From Chitinophagaceae bacterium (GTDB lineage: Bacteria; Bacteroidota; Bacteroidia; Chitinophagales; Chitinophagaceae): a stretch of 5,606 bases of DNA. The stretch spans positions 1-5,606 of the forward strand of contig JALOMZ010000192.1 in NCBI GenBank assembly GCA_025455205.1, given 5' to 3'. The notes under the pieces are model-generated. The model made no database searches. It was not told the DNA's origin and was given only the letters and a program-made list of their open reading frames with translations. Both the position numbers and the translations under genes were made by a program. Positions 5,155 to 5,606 of this stretch are shown here, in pieces; positions within the stretch are counted from its first letter, which is position 1; every line of letters begins with the position of its first letter.

Positions 5155-5606
5155 ATGGAAGCCCTCCAGCCGACCTCACCCGCTAAATACCTGATTTTTA
5201 ACGCTTTTTGCGCCATCCTGGCGGAAAAAAGCGGGTTTTATGCCAGATTTTCACCTGCTTCCCCCCTCCTGCTTTTGCTATTTTTTGGCATTTCCGGGCT
5301 TTTTTCACCGGTCGCACCCCTGCAGGCCCAGGGTCGTAACCCTTACAACCTACCCCTGACCACCTCTTCAAAAGCCTACCTTCAACAGTTGGACAGCAAC
5401 CCGATGTTGCAAATGGTAAACCTGGAAAAACGGATTCCAGGGCTCAGAACGGATATCCGGTATGCCACTGCGCAGAATTTCACCCGCCAGGTACTGTACT
5501 ACAAGCCGGCGGTTTTTTTGCGGAAAGCAGCAGCCGACAAGCTGGCGATGGTACAGGATTCCCTGCAGAAGTTCGGGTTGGCCATCCTGGTGTTCGATGG
5601 CTACCG
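5155..5606 (+). CDS. Exported D-alanyl-D-alanine dipeptidase, VanX/DdpX-like (3' end outside window)
   Basis: The frame is open from the ATG at 5155 (in-frame TAG at 5125) to the window edge: 150 whole codons. Residues 87-150 match the N-terminal part of peptidase family M15D: MVNLEKRIPGLRTDIRYAT, NFT (108-110), LYYKPAVFLRKAAADKL (114-130) and VFDGYR, whose Arg corresponds to the substrate-binding R71 of VanX. The zinc ligands (SxHxxGxAxD and ExxH) would lie beyond the edge. The enzyme splits D-Ala-D-Ala. A hydrophobic stretch (38-50) ending in LQAQG looks like a signal peptide, implying action in the periplasm on wall-derived dipeptide rather than in the cytoplasm as for VanX. Some 37 residues precede that stretch, unusually long for a signal peptide, so the true start may differ; no other in-frame ATG exists, but a TTG at 5275 does. 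Confidence 0.85.
   Translation, partial: MEALQPTSPAKYLIFNAFCAILAEKSGFYARFSPASPLLLLLFFGISGLFSPVAPLQAQGRNPYNLPLTTSSKAYLQQLDSNPMLQMVNLEKRIPGLRTDIRYATAQNFTRQVLYYKPAVFLRKAAADKLAMVQDSLQKFGLAILVFDGY
5202..5233. repeat. Inverted repeat inside the 5' part of the dipeptidase reading frame
   Basis: CGCTTTTT-G-CGCC (5202-5214) pairs with GGCG-G-AAAAA-A-GCG (5220-5233) around an ATCCT loop. This gives 12 base pairs with one mismatch and one bulged A. No T-run follows on either strand, so it is not a standard terminator. It falls 47 bases after the assigned ATG, in the stretch where the coding status of the reading frame is least certain. Confidence 0.5.

Noticed and set aside
5202..5233. Hairpin as an intrinsic terminator for either strand
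   Set aside because: Neither side is followed by a T-run in the direction of transcription; the A and T runs are part of the stem.
1..5606. CRISPR arrays, tRNA or rRNA genes, insertion sequences, toxin-antitoxin or phage genes
   Set aside because: No regularly spaced repeats, cloverleaf-like sequences, transposase motifs or terminal repeats were seen on reading both strands.

Overview
The window looks like chromosomal DNA of a Bacteroidota bacterium, most likely of the Chitinophagaceae type. Three upstream regions carry the TAnnTTTG -7 element of the Bacteroidota housekeeping sigma factor. Shine-Dalgarno sequences are absent, exported proteins have signal peptides of the ...AFAQ kind, and the protein families match. 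Base and codon use look even throughout. No insertion sequence, phage gene, CRISPR array, tRNA or rRNA was seen, so this reads as ordinary core-genome sequence rather than a mobile island.

Layout. Positions 1-353 hold the 3' end of a DinB-fold protein (+), followed by a hairpin and a terminator. A promoter at 441-473 then drives a large membrane-bound pyrophosphatase, hppA (506-2773, +), which ends at a very strong terminator near 2800-2825. The 225-base gap after it is full of palindromes and contains a second strong terminator. A sterol desaturase/fatty acid hydroxylase family membrane protein follows (2999-3757, +). It converges on an outer-membrane beta-barrel protein (3814-4416, -), and the terminator of the barrel gene abuts the desaturase stop codon. 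Further along the minus strand is a short RlpA-like protein (4583-5032, -) with its own terminator. Divergent from it, a D-Ala-D-Ala dipeptidase (VanX/DdpX-like) gene starts at about 5155 (+) and runs off the window.

How the genes relate. Apart from hppA, which recycles PPi energy into an ion gradient, most of the products belong to the envelope: outer-membrane barrel, peptidoglycan-acting RlpA and D-Ala-D-Ala dipeptidase. Each gene appears to be its own transcription unit with its own terminator, so there is no multi-gene operon here.

The most notable signals are in hppA. (1) About 42-46 residues conserved in the family, the loop after TM3 plus TM4, are missing in frame at 826/827. (2) The semi-conserved gate glutamate is absent from TM6, and a glutamate appears in TM5 instead. 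(3) There is a C-terminal extension of about 90 residues. The paired perfect palindromes at 2842-2871 and the apparently orphan terminator at 2929-2960 are the best non-coding signals. I did not find a convincing new multi-gene system.
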